Source: Paramecium pentaurelia
Lineage: Eukaryota > Ciliophora > Oligohymenophorea > Peniculida > Parameciidae
Reading direction: 5' to 3'
Assembly: GCA_905183005.1 (NCBI GenBank)
Contig: CAJJDO010000142.1
Location: 145,734-209,733 of the forward strand
DNA length: 64,000 bases
In this document: positions 45,724 to 58,543 of the stretch, piece by piece
Layout: every line of letters starts with the position of its first letter
Numbering within the stretch: position 1 is the stretch's first letter
Program-made: the position numbers and the translations under genes
The notes under the pieces: model-generated
What the model saw: only the letters and a program-made list of their open reading frames with translations
Database searches by the model: none
What the model was told of the DNA's origin: nothing

Positions 45724-47808
45724 TCATTAAACTTCAACCCAGCCTCCTTCAACATGTCCGCTCATTTAAATAAGGGCAAACTAATTTAATATAATTAAAA
45801 TAATTACATCAAAGTTTTGGATACAAGCTTGATCTGAGGTATAAGTAACCTTCTTTCCATTATAATCGGTGCTCTCATATAAGGTAACTCTTCCTTATGG
45901 TGGAACCTTGATAGATCTAATTTATGGTGGAATGTTGTCATTTTAGAAGTTTGGTGATTTAGAGCAGAATTCAAATGAAGCTCCCTTGTAGTCACATTCA
46001 CTATAGAAAACTGCACATGCTTCCTTTGGTTCATACCATAATTTGAAGTCTCTGAAACCCCATGATTCTATAATGTTATTAATACTATATTTACCATCAG
46101 CAGCATCTTGATCCAAGGTAGATGTGAAGACAACTTCAGCCTTTGGAGCTTGATGATTGAATATTTCATCAACACCAACAATACCATCGAAAAAGACACC
46201 CCATCCACAGAAGTTGGCACCTCCAGTTTAAAGATTCCAAGATGTTTTCCATACATCAGTTCCGTCAACCTTAATGATCATGAATTCTCCATCCCAAGAA
46301 TCAATTTTGTAGATTGTTGATTACAATCTAAGTCTTTTGTGTGGTGGAATATCGAATGTTTTAGTAGCACTAGCACCAACACCCATAATATCATAACCTC
46401 CAACCATTGATTTACCTCCGCATTCATTGATAGTTCTTCCAGCTTTATTTTTGTTAAGAACCCAACCATTAATTCCTGTGAATTTATCTTCCAAGAAAGA
46501 TTATTCCAAAAGAATAAAGTTTGGTAAGGCTTAACATTTACCTCCAACTAAAGCCCAATTGTTTGCACATTCTATTTTATTATAAATTTAGAATTACTCT
46601 TGCAATCAGATTCTTTTGGTCCTGTACATTCAGCACAGTTATCAGAACAAGCAGCATAAAAGATATACAAATCTCTCAAACCAAATGATTCATTATTTGG
46701 TGCTTCATCAAGTGTTGATGTGAATTCAACTTTAGCTTATTCACCAGTATGATCAACATCGACTTCAGTTCTAGCAAACATTGTTTTCCATTCAAATACT
46801 GGGCAACCACAGATCTTACCAAAGTAACCCTCATGCCATTAGAATCTTCTTTCCCAAACTAATTTTCCATCAACTTTGATTTAAGCAGCTTCATTATCCC
46901 AAGAGTCAATCTTAGCCCAAAGAACCTTAATCTTAAGCTTGTAATGGGGTTTGAATTTAATAACTTTACTGATGACTGTTCTAGCACCTGTCTTATCAAA
47001 ACCTCCAAACAAAGCAGCAGCTAAATTTGTTAATATATTATAATACCTCCACATTATGTAGCAGATGAGGCTCCACCAGCAACATCCCAACCATCGGCAC
47101 CTAATTAGTTAGCATCTAAAGCACCCCAACTTGAAGTAAATGATTACCAGAAATTACAGTTTTCTGATTTATCATCAACTTAACAAGCAGAACATCCATT
47201 TGGGCATTTTTCTACTGATATAACGAAGTCTCTGAAGGCCCATGATTCCTAAATATGTAAATATTATTATATTACATTATCGGCAGCTTCATTCAAGTTT
47301 GATGTGATAACAACAACTGCTGTTGGACCAGTGTGTTTAATGTTCAAGTTGAGATTGACAAGCATTTCTTTCCAATCACCACCTTAACCACATTTTTGAC
47401 CATCACCTTCATTGTATTAGAATTTTCTTGACCAGACAAGTTAATCATCAACAAAGATATATCCTTCTTCATTGTCCCATGAGTCGATCCTAAGCGTTTA
47501 TTAATGTATCATACTTCCAAAATTGGAGCTTCAAATTAATCAATGAATGTGGGGGAAGTTCAAAAACTTTACTTGCTACGGCCTTGGCACCAAACTTTCC
47601 AAAACCTCCGAACATCTTTGTACCACTGCACTCTGTAACATGGGCTGGTCCTCCAGCAGTTACCCAACCTAAATCATTAATAAATAATATTACCATCAGC
47701 ATCAGCAAAATCATTTCCTGTGAAGGATTAGGAGACAACAACTGGTTCCCCTAATACTTACACTGCAGCGCAAACTAACAGCACCAAAACAAGAGTTCTG
47801 TTTTTCAT
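45724..47808 (-). CDS. Secreted repeat protein with C-terminal beta/gamma-crystallin domain
   Basis: The product is 633 aa with seven introns (47669-47693, 47490-47514, 47249-47275, 47021-47046, 46572-46597, 46068-46094, 45781-45807). An N-terminal signal peptide (KNRTLVLVLLVCAAV) precedes three tandem ~170-aa modules. Each has a KIDSWDNE/DGE core, a Trp/Cys-rich part and a closing ESWGFRDF-type motif. Cys-rich connectors lie between modules 1-2 and 2-3. The C-terminus is a beta/gamma-crystallin module: ACAVFYSECDYKGASFEFC, IRSIKVPPQGRVTLYE, STDYNGKKVTYTSDQACIQNF. In Tetrahymena, granule-tip proteins of mucocysts combine secretory modules with such a domain, so a role in trichocyst or regulated secretion is plausible but inferred. 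Confidence 0.88.
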
Positions 47809-48369
47809 AAAAAATAATAATGAAATATTTAGTTTTATAAATTCCTTAAAAAACGACTATTTTCATTATTTCTCTAATTTGGATATTATTGCCACATATT
47901 TCAATTTTATATTGACAACTTTAAATAATGAAATTCATATACATTTTGTTCCTATAAACAAATGTAGATCATTCTAAACACAAAAATAAACTACTTTTCT
48001 TAACTGTAACAAACTACTACATGTTTTAAAATAATTGAATAATTTACCAAAAATATTTCCCAAAATAGGGTCCATCAATAAAATTAATAAAGAAACCACT
48101 CTTAATCCCTAAAAAACTCTATTTTACATTATATAACTTAATGAAAAAACAGATAATAAATAAAATTATATCAAATTATAAGAATACCTAATGAATTCAA
48201 AATTATATCTCATAAACTAAAAGAGTAATCTATGGATCTAAATTTTCTATTCTCTATTAAATTATATATATATATACATATATAATATAAAAGTTATTTG
48301 ATTCTTTTAATAGTTTCTTTAGTAAAATAAATAAATGAATTTATATAATATTTAGCAAAATATTCATTA
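47809..48369. other. Intergenic AT-rich region
   Basis: 561 nt between the secreted-protein start and the channel-gene stop, both on the minus strand. AT-rich with a TA microsatellite near 48265-48285; no coding frame seen. It should hold the promoter of the secreted-protein gene. Confidence 0.6.
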
Positions 48370-51300
48370 TCAATAAATCACTGTTCCTAATTCATATCTG
48401 ATAGCTCTTCTACACTTTTCAACTATCTCATCTTCCTTTTATGTCAAATTAGATTTTATATCATTTATTTAATCTTTAACTATAGAAATTTATTCATTCA
48501 CTTAATCTAATACCTATAAAGCTGCCGAATCTTAATTATATTATTTTAATCATTACTTAGATTCATGCTTTCTGCTTCTATGTTTCTAGCTTATTTAATT
48601 TGTTAACCTTAAAATATGACAGTCTTATCATTCTTTGACTTTACTAATTATATTATAATTATAATTACTCACCTACCCTATTGACACCATTTTAAGATGA
48701 AGTTTATTATTTTAATTTTTCTAAAAGAAAGTTCAAAGCCTTATTATTTTCTACTTCTTTGTTATTTAACTGTTTTGGATCAGAATTAGCATCGAATGGT
48801 ATACCACTCAAATCTGCAGGTAATTAATGAGCTAATACAAAGACCTTGTCCCTAGGAGTAAGAGTCGTTTCTGCTGGAGGATTAGTATAAACATATGGAT
48901 GCTTATTATCAACTGCTTTAGCCAATCTATATAGACCCAAAGGAATCAAGTGTCTTTCAATAGACAAATAATTAAATAATTCTCCAAAAGTTTTATTCTA
49001 AATGAAAAAATAAAAATTACTAAATAATCTTCAGGAACTGGAACTTGATATAGATTTGAATCCTTGATGTCTAAATCTTCAACAATAGCTTTGGTTATTG
49101 GGTTTGACTATCTCATGCCAGTGAGAATTTATTACAATATGGTTACGATATGTGGATTGTAATAAGCTTGGCAAGTGAGTGTGTCAATCATGGCAGAAAT
49201 GTAGACTTCTCCTGAGGCTTATAGAGGTGTCTAATTAAATTAATACTTACTAATTCATATTTGAAATCATTTTGATATTTATAATCTTTATCAAGTAGAA
49301 ATTAAATATTAGAACTTGATACTAATTCAATCATGATCTAAATAGAAGGATTAATTTTTTTAATAGCTTTGTAAATAAAAATGCTTTCTGCATCATGCAT
49401 TTAATCTAAAAAATCTTCACTCTCAGTTTTGTTAGCATCAGAACTTTATGCAAATATTACAGCTTTATCTGCACAATGAATACTAGCTCTTTATAAATCT
49501 TCAGAAATAAGTGGAGATCCCTATACAAATTTAACTTTTGGGAATCGATTGATATATTCCCAAATTTCTGTAGGTTTTTCAGGTGCTAAGATAACAACAT
49601 ATTGAATTTCCTTTAAATACTTGGCTCTTAAGGGAAGCAAGAAATAATAGATTGAAGGATGGATTCCACAAACAACAATATGATTATTGATCTCAGGTTA
49701 TTCTAATAAAAATATTGAAGTTGCATCCATTAAAGAAACAGGTTCATTAAGAAGGAGATAATCTTTCTCTATAATATATTAATCATCAAGTTGATCTTTG
49801 CCAGACAATAAATGATCTTCTGCTTAATTCTCTTCTTCTTCATTAGGTTTGTCTTTATCAGAAGTATTTGGTTAAGACAAAGAGAAATGATAATTAGCAA
49901 TTTCTTCAGTTGTCATATCATAAGTAGCTACAAGATCTGCCACTTTTTTATCTTAACAAATAATATATGCATGGACTTTATATTCAATAGGTATAATGAA
50001 TACTCCAGGATTAAGTGTAATAATTGCTTATTTTCCAAAATCTAATTCCAAACCAAAAAGTATGCCTGAGAATTCATTATAAACAATAGCTGCTACTTCA
50101 CTAAAAGTTTTGCCTTGAAATTTGAAACTCAAATCAGTTCTATAGATTTCATGTCCCATTCCATCAGTGTATTAAGTAAGCCATTCTGAATCTAAGCTCT
50201 CTTTCTATTCTCCTGCAGAAGTAACTAAATTACCTAATAGGGTAATAATGCCAGGACAAAAACAAGATTTGGCTAATAAATTCATTTTAAATTCTTCAAC
50301 TACAATAATTTAATCAGTTATCATTTTAACTCCCAATGATTATTTATAATGCATTTTACTCTCTGGTTTAATTAATTACATACATAATCTAATATTACAA
50401 CCAGTTAAATGATTCACATATTTCTTTATCAATAAGCCAATAAGAATATTCTTATGATCAGCAGAATGACTATCTACTATTTATTTATTAGTTAAGATAA
50501 CACAAGCTTTTGCTTAAGTTACAGCTGCTCTTCTTAAATCTCTTTCTATCATAGGATTTCCTTATAGATAAAGAAGAAACATTTCATAACGCTCATTATG
50601 TAAGAAGTCTTCCATTTCTGTATTAGGAATTGAGGGTTTCAAAATGATGGCATTTTTATCTTAACCTCCATGATCTTAATGGAATAATTCATTACAAAAG
50701 TTCTTTAATGAAGCAACACTAACATAACCACAAATGATAATATGAGGAATTTCATGATTAGGTTTATAGAATGATCTTGCATAAACACTTTGCAATCCCA
50801 TTAATCTAATTAATTCATTCATCTATTTTGGTATCACAACAAGTACAATAATAATAAGTACAATAACACATACTCTACCTTCTTCACTTTAAGGAATCAC
50901 ATCACCATAACCTACTGTAGACAATGTTACTATAGTGAAGTATATCATTTCATGAAAATTGCATTTATCAACCTGATTTGAGCAACCTCTATTTGGATCA
51001 TTTGCAATTAAATCTTATCTTTTTGGTAATTCGAATGCATATAGTACTCCAGCTGTTACAATTATTATAGTTGTAACAGTTGAAAATATTACATAGATTT
51101 ATCTTGTCACTCCTCCATATTCAGTATCTGATAATGATTAAATTTTGTTGATCATCCTTATGATTCTGAACACTCTTAAAATTCGAGAAATATTAATCAA
51201 TCGTTATAAATAATTCCAATTCTCTACAGATTAAATTGTGAAAAGAGGGAACACAGTTAACAATTCAATTATAGCAAAATCAGAAAATATGTATTACAAT

Positions 51301-51607
51301 CTATGTTAAGCAGCAAACAATTTTAATAAATACTCTGTCAAATATAAAGAACAAACTACAATATCTAAAGTAGCTAGCCACTCAACTGAATCAAAATAAG
51401 TTGAAACTATATATATTCCTACACTAGCCAAACTTGCAATACCTGAAATAATCTCCAGATATCTATTTTACATCAATCATACCTCCCCACTTTTTAATTT
51501 AGCAACTTCTCTATATATAATCTTAAAGTGATTCTATTCTCGTATTCATCATTATTTTCAGGTTTCAATTACGGCAATGGTAATACCATAGACAACTTTG
51601 GGTTCAT
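48370..51607 (-). CDS. BK/Slo-type potassium channel, 1039 aa
   Basis: A Ca2+-activated K+ channel of the Slo family, with introns at 51463-51482, 49231-49250, 48998-49020, 48644-48672 and 48531-48556. Six transmembrane segments are visible: S1 EIISGIASLASVGIYIV, S2 TLDIVVCSLYLTEYLL, S3 DFAIIELLTVFPLFTI, S4 RLINISRILRVFRIIRMI with regularly spaced Arg, then S5 and S6. The selectivity filter TVGYGD is at residues 224-229. Two RCK-type regions follow: HIIICGYVSVASLKNFC and HIVVCGIHPSIYYFLLPL. I see no acidic calcium bowl. The C-terminus is coiled-coil-like. Ciliates use K+ currents to shape swimming behaviour. Confidence 0.9.
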
Positions 51608-51755
51608 TTTTTATTATTAATAGTTTACTATATTAATAATTTATATGGTGTCTAGTTGCTTAAAGGTGTATTATTTAGATATCTCTTATTATATCTAAAT
51701 TATGTGTTCTGCTTAGTTATTCTATGTTACTTAATATTTATATATAAAATATAAT

Positions 51756-53813
51756 ATGAAATCTGCCAAATCAGCTTATTCATTGAGTACAAATTTAGCC
51801 AGTTAATACACAGAAAGAGTTTATAAAACTAAAAAGCCTGTTCTTCGTATAAACACAGAAACTAGTCAGCGGATCAAAAGTGCTTAGATTGGATCCTCAT
51901 CTAGAAAATGCTATACAAATACTAGTAGAATCATTGAAAATTAGACTGCATCTAAGATTCCATTACAAATATATTAAAGATATTTAGAAGAATCTTTCAT
52001 GTCTAATAATCATGATAAAATTGTAAAGGAAGCTAAATTAGTGGCTCCTACTGTAATTAATCATCTTAATATTAACTTTTATGAAACTCAATAATTGAGT
52101 CATGGAATGAGTCTTTATGATAAGCATCCTAATTTACTCTTTAAAATGTATGAAACACTTATAAATCTCGATAAAAATGTAATGTAAGAATTATTCTTAT
52201 ATGAAACTTTGGCTGATAAAGATTAAATTGGAATGAAGGAAAAGAAGGATAGAAACATTACAGATAATTTTAGATTTGATTTTTTTATCAAGGCTATAAA
52301 TATAATGGATGACTTTATAACAACATTAATTAAAATTATAGATGATAAAACTCTGGCAGTATTTATTGAATAATTATGGAAATTTTGGGTAGTACTCCTT
52401 GATCTTAATACTTAATGGTCATAAACTAGATATAAAGCCTTATTAGATATTCAAGTTGGAGCGGTAGAAGCATAATTAAAAGATTGTTAGTTTAGTTTGG
52501 ATGCTTTAAGAGAGAAATATATTTAAAAGATAAAAGGACATCAATTAAGAGTTGCAGTAGAGTAGAAAAAGAATTTACATCTTAAAGAAGAGAATTTGAA
52601 ATGGCTTTAAATGTATTCTGAATTGGAAACAAAAATAGAGGAATTAAACAATTTAGAGAATGCAGAGGGAGAGATTAGAAAAATAAATTTAGATTTAAAA
52701 GAAATGGATTTTCAATTTAATGTTTTTTAAAAAAATATGATAGATTCATAAAAATAAGTTTGTACTACTGTAAAGAATTTGGCTACTCTTATAAAACGAA
52801 AAGATTAAAAATCTTATACAGAATTTACATATGAAGAATTAAATCTATTAGAGTATCCTGGATTTAATGATGACTATTTACTTATAAATCCTATTATATT
52901 TCTCATGTAAATAAGAGCCAAAGATTAGAAGACAACTCCAAATGATTTTTTATCATTCTTAGTTTAAAATATACATTAATATCCTAATATGTCAGGACCT
53001 GAATTGTTTATGTAATATATAGAAATAGATTTTAATAAAGCACATTTTCTTAAGGATCTAATAAAAACTACTGATGATGATATAATCAATATAACAAAAT
53101 TAATTTTAGGAATAGGTAATAAAAATCCAGTTAGTCATCTTGTAATTTTGGAGACAATTAAATTATGTAGAGCAATTGAGAATCAATATAAAAGTTTGGA
53201 ATAATCTCAAACAGCAAGTCTTAATAAAAGAACAAGTCTTATTTTGAGTTAAGAAAAATCTTTCAATCATAATATTGATTTAAATCAAGAGTATCCAGTT
53301 GCAGGGTATATTTATAAATAAAATTGTAGATCTGAAATTACATTAGGATAATAATTATATGAGTAAATACTTTAAATTAGTACAACAACCATAAAACTTA
53401 GTAAAATAATGTATATTGCAATTAAATATTATGCTGAAAAAGAATATGGTAAATGGTAAAGTTGTAGTTATATATGGTAATAAGGTACTTTGAAAATTGA
53501 ATCTCGTTGGGATTAATAAGAATAATTTTAAAATATGGATAGTTTTCTTGTAATTAATAGATTTTATATATAGGTTTGGTAATTTGTAAATCTAAAATAT
53601 AAGAATTTGAAAAATTAAGATCAATCTTCCTTAGATTAATGTTTCAATTGGGTATATAAAATTTGGCTTATGCGACCTAAAATATTTATTAAACCATCTA
53701 ATGATCATATTGAAACTTAGAGAAGCTCTCATACAAATCAGAAACCATAAGACAAATTGGCAATACCATATAAAAAATCAATAACTCTTATAGACTCTTA
53801 GAGAAAAAAATGA
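51756..53813 (+). CDS. Hypothetical coiled-coil protein, 685 aa
   Basis: A single uninterrupted frame of 685 codons without introns. The first ~110 residues are Ser/Thr/Lys-rich. The middle (about 230-340) is a long charged coiled coil (KIEELNNLENAEGEIRKIN). The C-terminal part has a Trp/Phe/Tyr-rich section (QFVNLKYKNLKNQD region) and a basic tail. No known domain, signal peptide or membrane helix. It begins 148 nt from the channel gene on the opposite strand. Confidence 0.8.
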
Positions 53814-53833
53814 TTATATATTATAATTAATTT

Positions 53834-54455
53834 ATGAAAAGAGCTTTTTAGTAATTTGAAAAGTAAGTAAGACAAACATTTGAATCAGCTAAATCAGGAT
53901 TGAATTATAAAGTATTGGTGATGTAAAATAAAATGATATTGGGAAATATTTCAATTCATCTTAATAAACAAAATTAGATTCCTAATATGTTATTAGCAGA
54001 TTTATTTCAAAAAAAACATTTTAATTTAACTAAAGAAGATCAATGTATGTATTTTGAAGGAGATTTTACATCATTAAAATCTGTTGATCAAGATCTATTA
54101 TACCATTCTGAATCAGGTAAGAGATTTGAATTAAATAGGTTTATTGGTTTATGATACTTAATAAAATAGACTCAAATTACATTTAACAAGAGAAAGTTCA
54201 TCATCTCAAGGACTTATTCTTGGATATGTTATGAATTAATAAAGTTTGTATATTATTCAGAAATTAAGAGATTCTAATCCTTAATGTGAGGTGACAATAG
54301 AAGGTTCATATAATTTTTATTTAAAAAGAACTTTGAATTTTTTGATTGGAATATCTCTTATATATTTATTGGATGGAATAAGTTTTAATCCAAAAAATGA
54401 TCCTACACCTATATTTGTTAAGAATGAGATATAATATAAGAAAGTTTAATAATGA
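53834..54455 (+). CDS. Hypothetical protein, 199 aa
   Basis: ATG 53834 to TGA 54453-54455 with one 22-nt intron (54117-54138). It starts 20 nt after the previous gene's stop. The 199-aa product is mixed alpha/beta with a hydrophobic stretch near the C-terminus (LNFLIGISLIYLLDGI) that could be one membrane helix. No recognised family. Its stop codon abuts the stop of the convergent gene, with no nucleotide between them. Confidence 0.72.
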
Positions 54456-55781
54456 TCATTTTATTATTTATGGGTTATATTTTTCTAAAATTCCTTTAAT
54501 CTTTTCGATTTTATCAACTATCTCTTCAGATTGATATATTTAGTAAACATTTTAGAAATCAAATTACTATAAACTAGCAATCAGCAAAAAGCAAATTTTT
54601 GCTTCATCTAAAGTTAAATCTGGTTTTCCCGTTTCTTAAACTTTCAAAACTTTATCTTTAAATAATTCTCTATATGTTTTATATGTTTGAGACTTATATA
54701 TTTTTAAAATATCTCCTAATTATTCATTTTCTTCGGGTTTTATATGAGGAAGAAGTTTTTCATCTATTTTTTCACGATTAACTTAACAAAACTTAATTCG
54801 ATTTTCACAAATTTTATTTCTTCTTTTATTAATTAATTTTTCGTCCAAATTAAATTTTATGCTTTAATCATTTAATACACTCTAAAATCTCAGCATAAAT
54901 CCTATTTAATCATAATGAGTAGGATATTTATTTGAAAAGATTTTGGTTGCAAGTTTTTATAATTTTAATTATGTTGGGTGTTAACAATCATCATCTGTTT
55001 AATCAGGGTCCTGAATATCAAATGGTAATGGAGAAAGAAAATCTTAATTTTTGATTAATTAGTTCATTGTTTATACCCATTCCGAAGTGTATAAGTTTTA
55101 TAATTAATTTAATGAAGGTCCACCTTAAATAAGTGAATAAAATTAAAGATAACTTTATATTTCATCGAGATCTTGAAGTTATATTTCTAAATTTCTTATA
55201 TTTCTCATTAAATCTTCAAACTAATTATTTTCACTTTACTTTCGTAGATATAAATCCTTCATGATATTTATCACTAATTAAATATCATAATTAGCTTTGT
55301 ACACTTATTGAAAATTAGCATTTGGGATGAACCCAAATTCAAATAAATATATTTTATTGACTTGACGATCAATAAAAATATTATTAGAGGAAATACATCT
55401 TGCTAAAACTTTATTTTGATGAAGTTAAAAAATAGCTTGGCTCAATTACTATAGTATTTCTGTGAATGTCAGAAAAGAAACTCTTTCTAATTAATTCAAA
55501 AACAATCCATCTTCAACATATTATAGAACAATAAAATTTTATGAATTCTCATTCAAGATTTTCTCATATTACTAATTATTATATCTTTTTAGTTGAAACG
55601 AATATAATTTTTGATCACCACCTTCCTAAAAATAAACTTAGAAAAAATCATAAGCTCTTTGATTATTATTTTGCAATTAAAACCCAATAAATTTGATTAT
55701 TTTATCATTGAAAACCATCATTTTTCTCTGGAACTGAGCTATTGTTAACTTATATCTCTCCTATGTATCAACTTACAGCAT
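54456..55781 (-). CDS. Degenerate kinase-like protein, 441 aa
   Basis: An intronless frame from ATG 55781 to TGA 54456. Residues ~10-190 retain the outline of a kinase domain: QNFIVLQYVEDG (hinge), ILQQLSQAIFQLHQNKV (helix E). Then comes ARCISSNNIFI where HRDLKPxNIxI is expected, and IYLFEFGF in place of the DFG strand. No catalytic Asp of HRD and no glycine loop are seen, so it is probably catalytically inactive. The C-terminal half is charged, Lys/Gln-rich and helical without known motifs. The kinase relation is moderate. Confidence 0.7.
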
Positions 55782-56393
55782 TTTTAAATAATTAAATATA
55801 ATAATATATATAATGAGAAAGAAAAATCCTAATCTAAACTCAAATATTGATAATAAATTAGAAACAGATATCCGAAATCAAAACTAAATTGATTTTTTGA
55901 AAATATCTTAATTTACTCAAAAATAATCATCATTTTTTCAAATGAAATATCATTATTGAAATATTCTAAATATAATTCAAATTAGAATATCTATAAACAT
56001 TAAGAATAGTACTGAAGATATTTTCTATATAAAAATATATAATTAATAAATTTATTTATATGAAAATAATGAAATTATTTGAATAATATATATCGATTTG
56101 TATAGATAATTCTAATTCTTTCAAAGTGGAATATTAAGATGTTTATAAAAATAAATACTGAACAATAATTTACAAGTAGATAAAAGAATATCCTTTTTAT
56201 AGGTTATAATTAGTGATAGAATATTTTTTGATAATATAAAAAGATCAATTCTTGAAAAATCTTTTCAGAAAATGGAAAAAATTAATTTTAATTATTAAAT
56301 ATATATACATGTATCAATTATATGATATTTCTAGTATTGAAGTTAAACATTTAGATTAATGATTAAATTAGCAAAAGAACCATTAATTAATTT
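55782..56393. other. Divergent intergenic region
   Basis: 612 nt between the degenerate kinase gene and cysteinyl-tRNA synthetase, transcribed away from each other. A 48-codon frame starts at 55813 (MRKKNPNLNSNIDNKLETD) and another TGA-poor stretch lies near 56164-56363, but in this AT-rich DNA neither exceeds chance. It presumably contains two promoters. Confidence 0.5.
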
Positions 56394-58509
56394 ATGCAAC
56401 AATAAAAAAATTTATTTGCTCACTATAAATAGCCATCAATTAAAGAAGACTCTTATGTGACAGGTTTAAATTTAGCTAATTCTATGAAGGGAAGAGAATT
56501 GGTCCCCTTTATCCCAATAAATGGAAGATAAGTTAAGTATAATATTAATATTAAATAAAAGCTTTTATTACTGTGGTCCTACCTTATATAAAAATTTTCA
56601 TTTGGGACATGCTAGGTAATGTTATAATTGTTATTTTTATAGAACATATATAGGCATTGATATAATAAGAAAAACATTAAGAGATTATTTTAATTATGAT
56701 TTATTGAGTGTAATGAATATTACAGATATAGATGATAAGATTATTAATCATGCAAAATTAGCTAATTAAGATTTTTTTGAATTTACAAAAATATGGGAAA
56801 GAGATTTCTTTTCTGCAATGGAATCACTTAGTATTGAATTACCTGATGTAATTACTAGAGTTAGTGATTATATTCCTGAGATCGTTATATTCATAGAAAA
56901 GATTATTTCAAATGGATATGCATATAATAGTAATGGAAGTGTATATTTTGATATACAAAAATATTTGGAAGATGGAGTAATCGTTATTTTAAATTTGTCT
57001 AGCATAAATATCCAAAAATGAGACCAGAAATAAATGCTGATTAATTATAAGAAGGAGAAGGAGAATCATAAGTAAATAAATAATCAGAAAAAAAAAGTCC
57101 AAATGATTTTATTTTATGGAAGGCAAGTAAACCAGAAGAACCTAAATGGCATAGTCCTTGGGGAGAAGGTAGACCAGGATGGCACATTTAATGTTCTGTT
57201 ATGGCTAGTTCTATTTTGGGAAATCCAATCGATTTACATGCAGGAGGAATTGATTTGGTATACCCTCATCATGATAATTCTTTATCATCAGCTGAAGCAT
57301 GCTTTAATTGTGATTAATGGATCAATTATTTTATTCATCTTGGACATCTCAATTTTGCTCATCGTAAAATGTCTAGATCACTTAAGGATTTCATCACTAT
57401 TAATGAAATCCTTAAAAAATATACTCCTAGATAGATTAGATTAAATTTTGCAATCCATAAATATGATACAGTAATGGACTATTCTGAAGAGCATTTTGAA
57501 TAAGCAATCTCAATAGATAAGACTTATCATAAATTCTTTTAAAATACTTAAATCTATTTGAGAGATTCATAAATAACTGGTCCTTAGAAATGGATGCAAA
57601 ATGATTTTTAAATTAGTAATTTACTTAGAAATACCAAATAAGTTATCCATATTGCATTGCTTAACAATTTCAATTTTCCAACTGTTATAGATGCAATTGA
57701 TAAATTAATAAACCAAGTTAATGTACAAATTTCAAATAAAACAGTTAGAGCTCCTTTAGTTCATAGTGTTGTTGAATATGTGAAATTTATTTTGGGAGTA
57801 AATATATTAGTTTAAAAATTTAGTTAATTGGACTCAATTATTAAACTTAAAATAATAATTCATCAGACATCAAATTGATAATGACAGAAGTATGTTCCAT
57901 AAGAGATTAAGTGAAATTGGCTGCTAGAAAGGGAGAGTATGAGGCAATATCAAATATTGTAACTTAGAAGTAATTCTAATATGAGAAGAATTTATCAAAT
58001 GGAATTGTAGATTGCATTAATTAATTTTAATAATAAGTCTTAGTTGCTTCTTAAGATAAAAATAAATAGCAATTGTTTTAATTATGTGATAAATTAAGAG
58101 ATGAATAATTATTTGATTTAGGAATTAAAATAGAAGATAAATAATAAGTATAAGATTATATAATTATAAGGTATCTATTTGGAAATAATATGATCCTTAA
58201 GAATTGAAATTAGAAAGAGAATAATAATAGAAATTAATTTAATAAAAAGAGTAAATAAAGAAAAAAGAAGAAGAGAAAAAGAAATAAGAGGAATTAAAAA
58301 AATTAGAAAAGTCAAAGATTCATCCAAAAGATATGTTTTTAACTTAAATAGATAAATATTCAGAATTTGATGAAAATGGTATACCTGTAAAAGATAAGGA
58401 TGGAAATGAATTATCTAAAAAATAAAATAAAGTTGTAAAAGAATTATGGGAAATATAAAATAAGATTCATAATTAATATTTATTGTAATTATAAAAATAA
58501 TAATAATGA
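56394..58509 (+). CDS. CARS: Cysteinyl-tRNA synthetase
   Basis: Charges tRNA-Cys with cysteine. The product is 662 aa with five introns (56537-56561, 56616-56642, 56977-57002, 57798-57823, 58148-58170). The class I signature CGPTLYKNFHLGHAR starts at Cys52, a zinc ligand. Then come MNITDIDDKII, GSVYFDIQKY, WHSPWGEGRPGWHIQCS (Cys ligand), HHDNSLSSAEA (zinc His) and the KMSKS loop as KMSRS at 299-303. The C-terminal extension (KIHPKDMFLTQIDKYSEFD) is typical of eukaryotic cytosolic enzymes. The start at 56394 gives an open frame into the conserved part; the earlier ATG at 56360 hits TGA. Confidence 0.95.
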
Positions 58510-58543
58510 TTTAGAATATATATCATAATGATAAAATATGATA

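Noticed and set aside
46278..46547. 89-aa ORF inside the secreted-protein gene
   Set aside because: Wrong frame on the same strand as the beta/gamma-crystallin protein; the true frame runs through with seven introns.
55813..55959. 48-codon ORF in the gap before cysteinyl-tRNA synthetase
   Set aside because: TGA-free runs of this length are expected by chance in AT-rich DNA with one stop codon, and nothing in it resembles a domain.
57103..57444. 113-aa plus-strand ORF
   Set aside because: Out-of-frame shadow of cysteinyl-tRNA synthetase; the other frame carries the zinc-ligand and KMSRS motifs.
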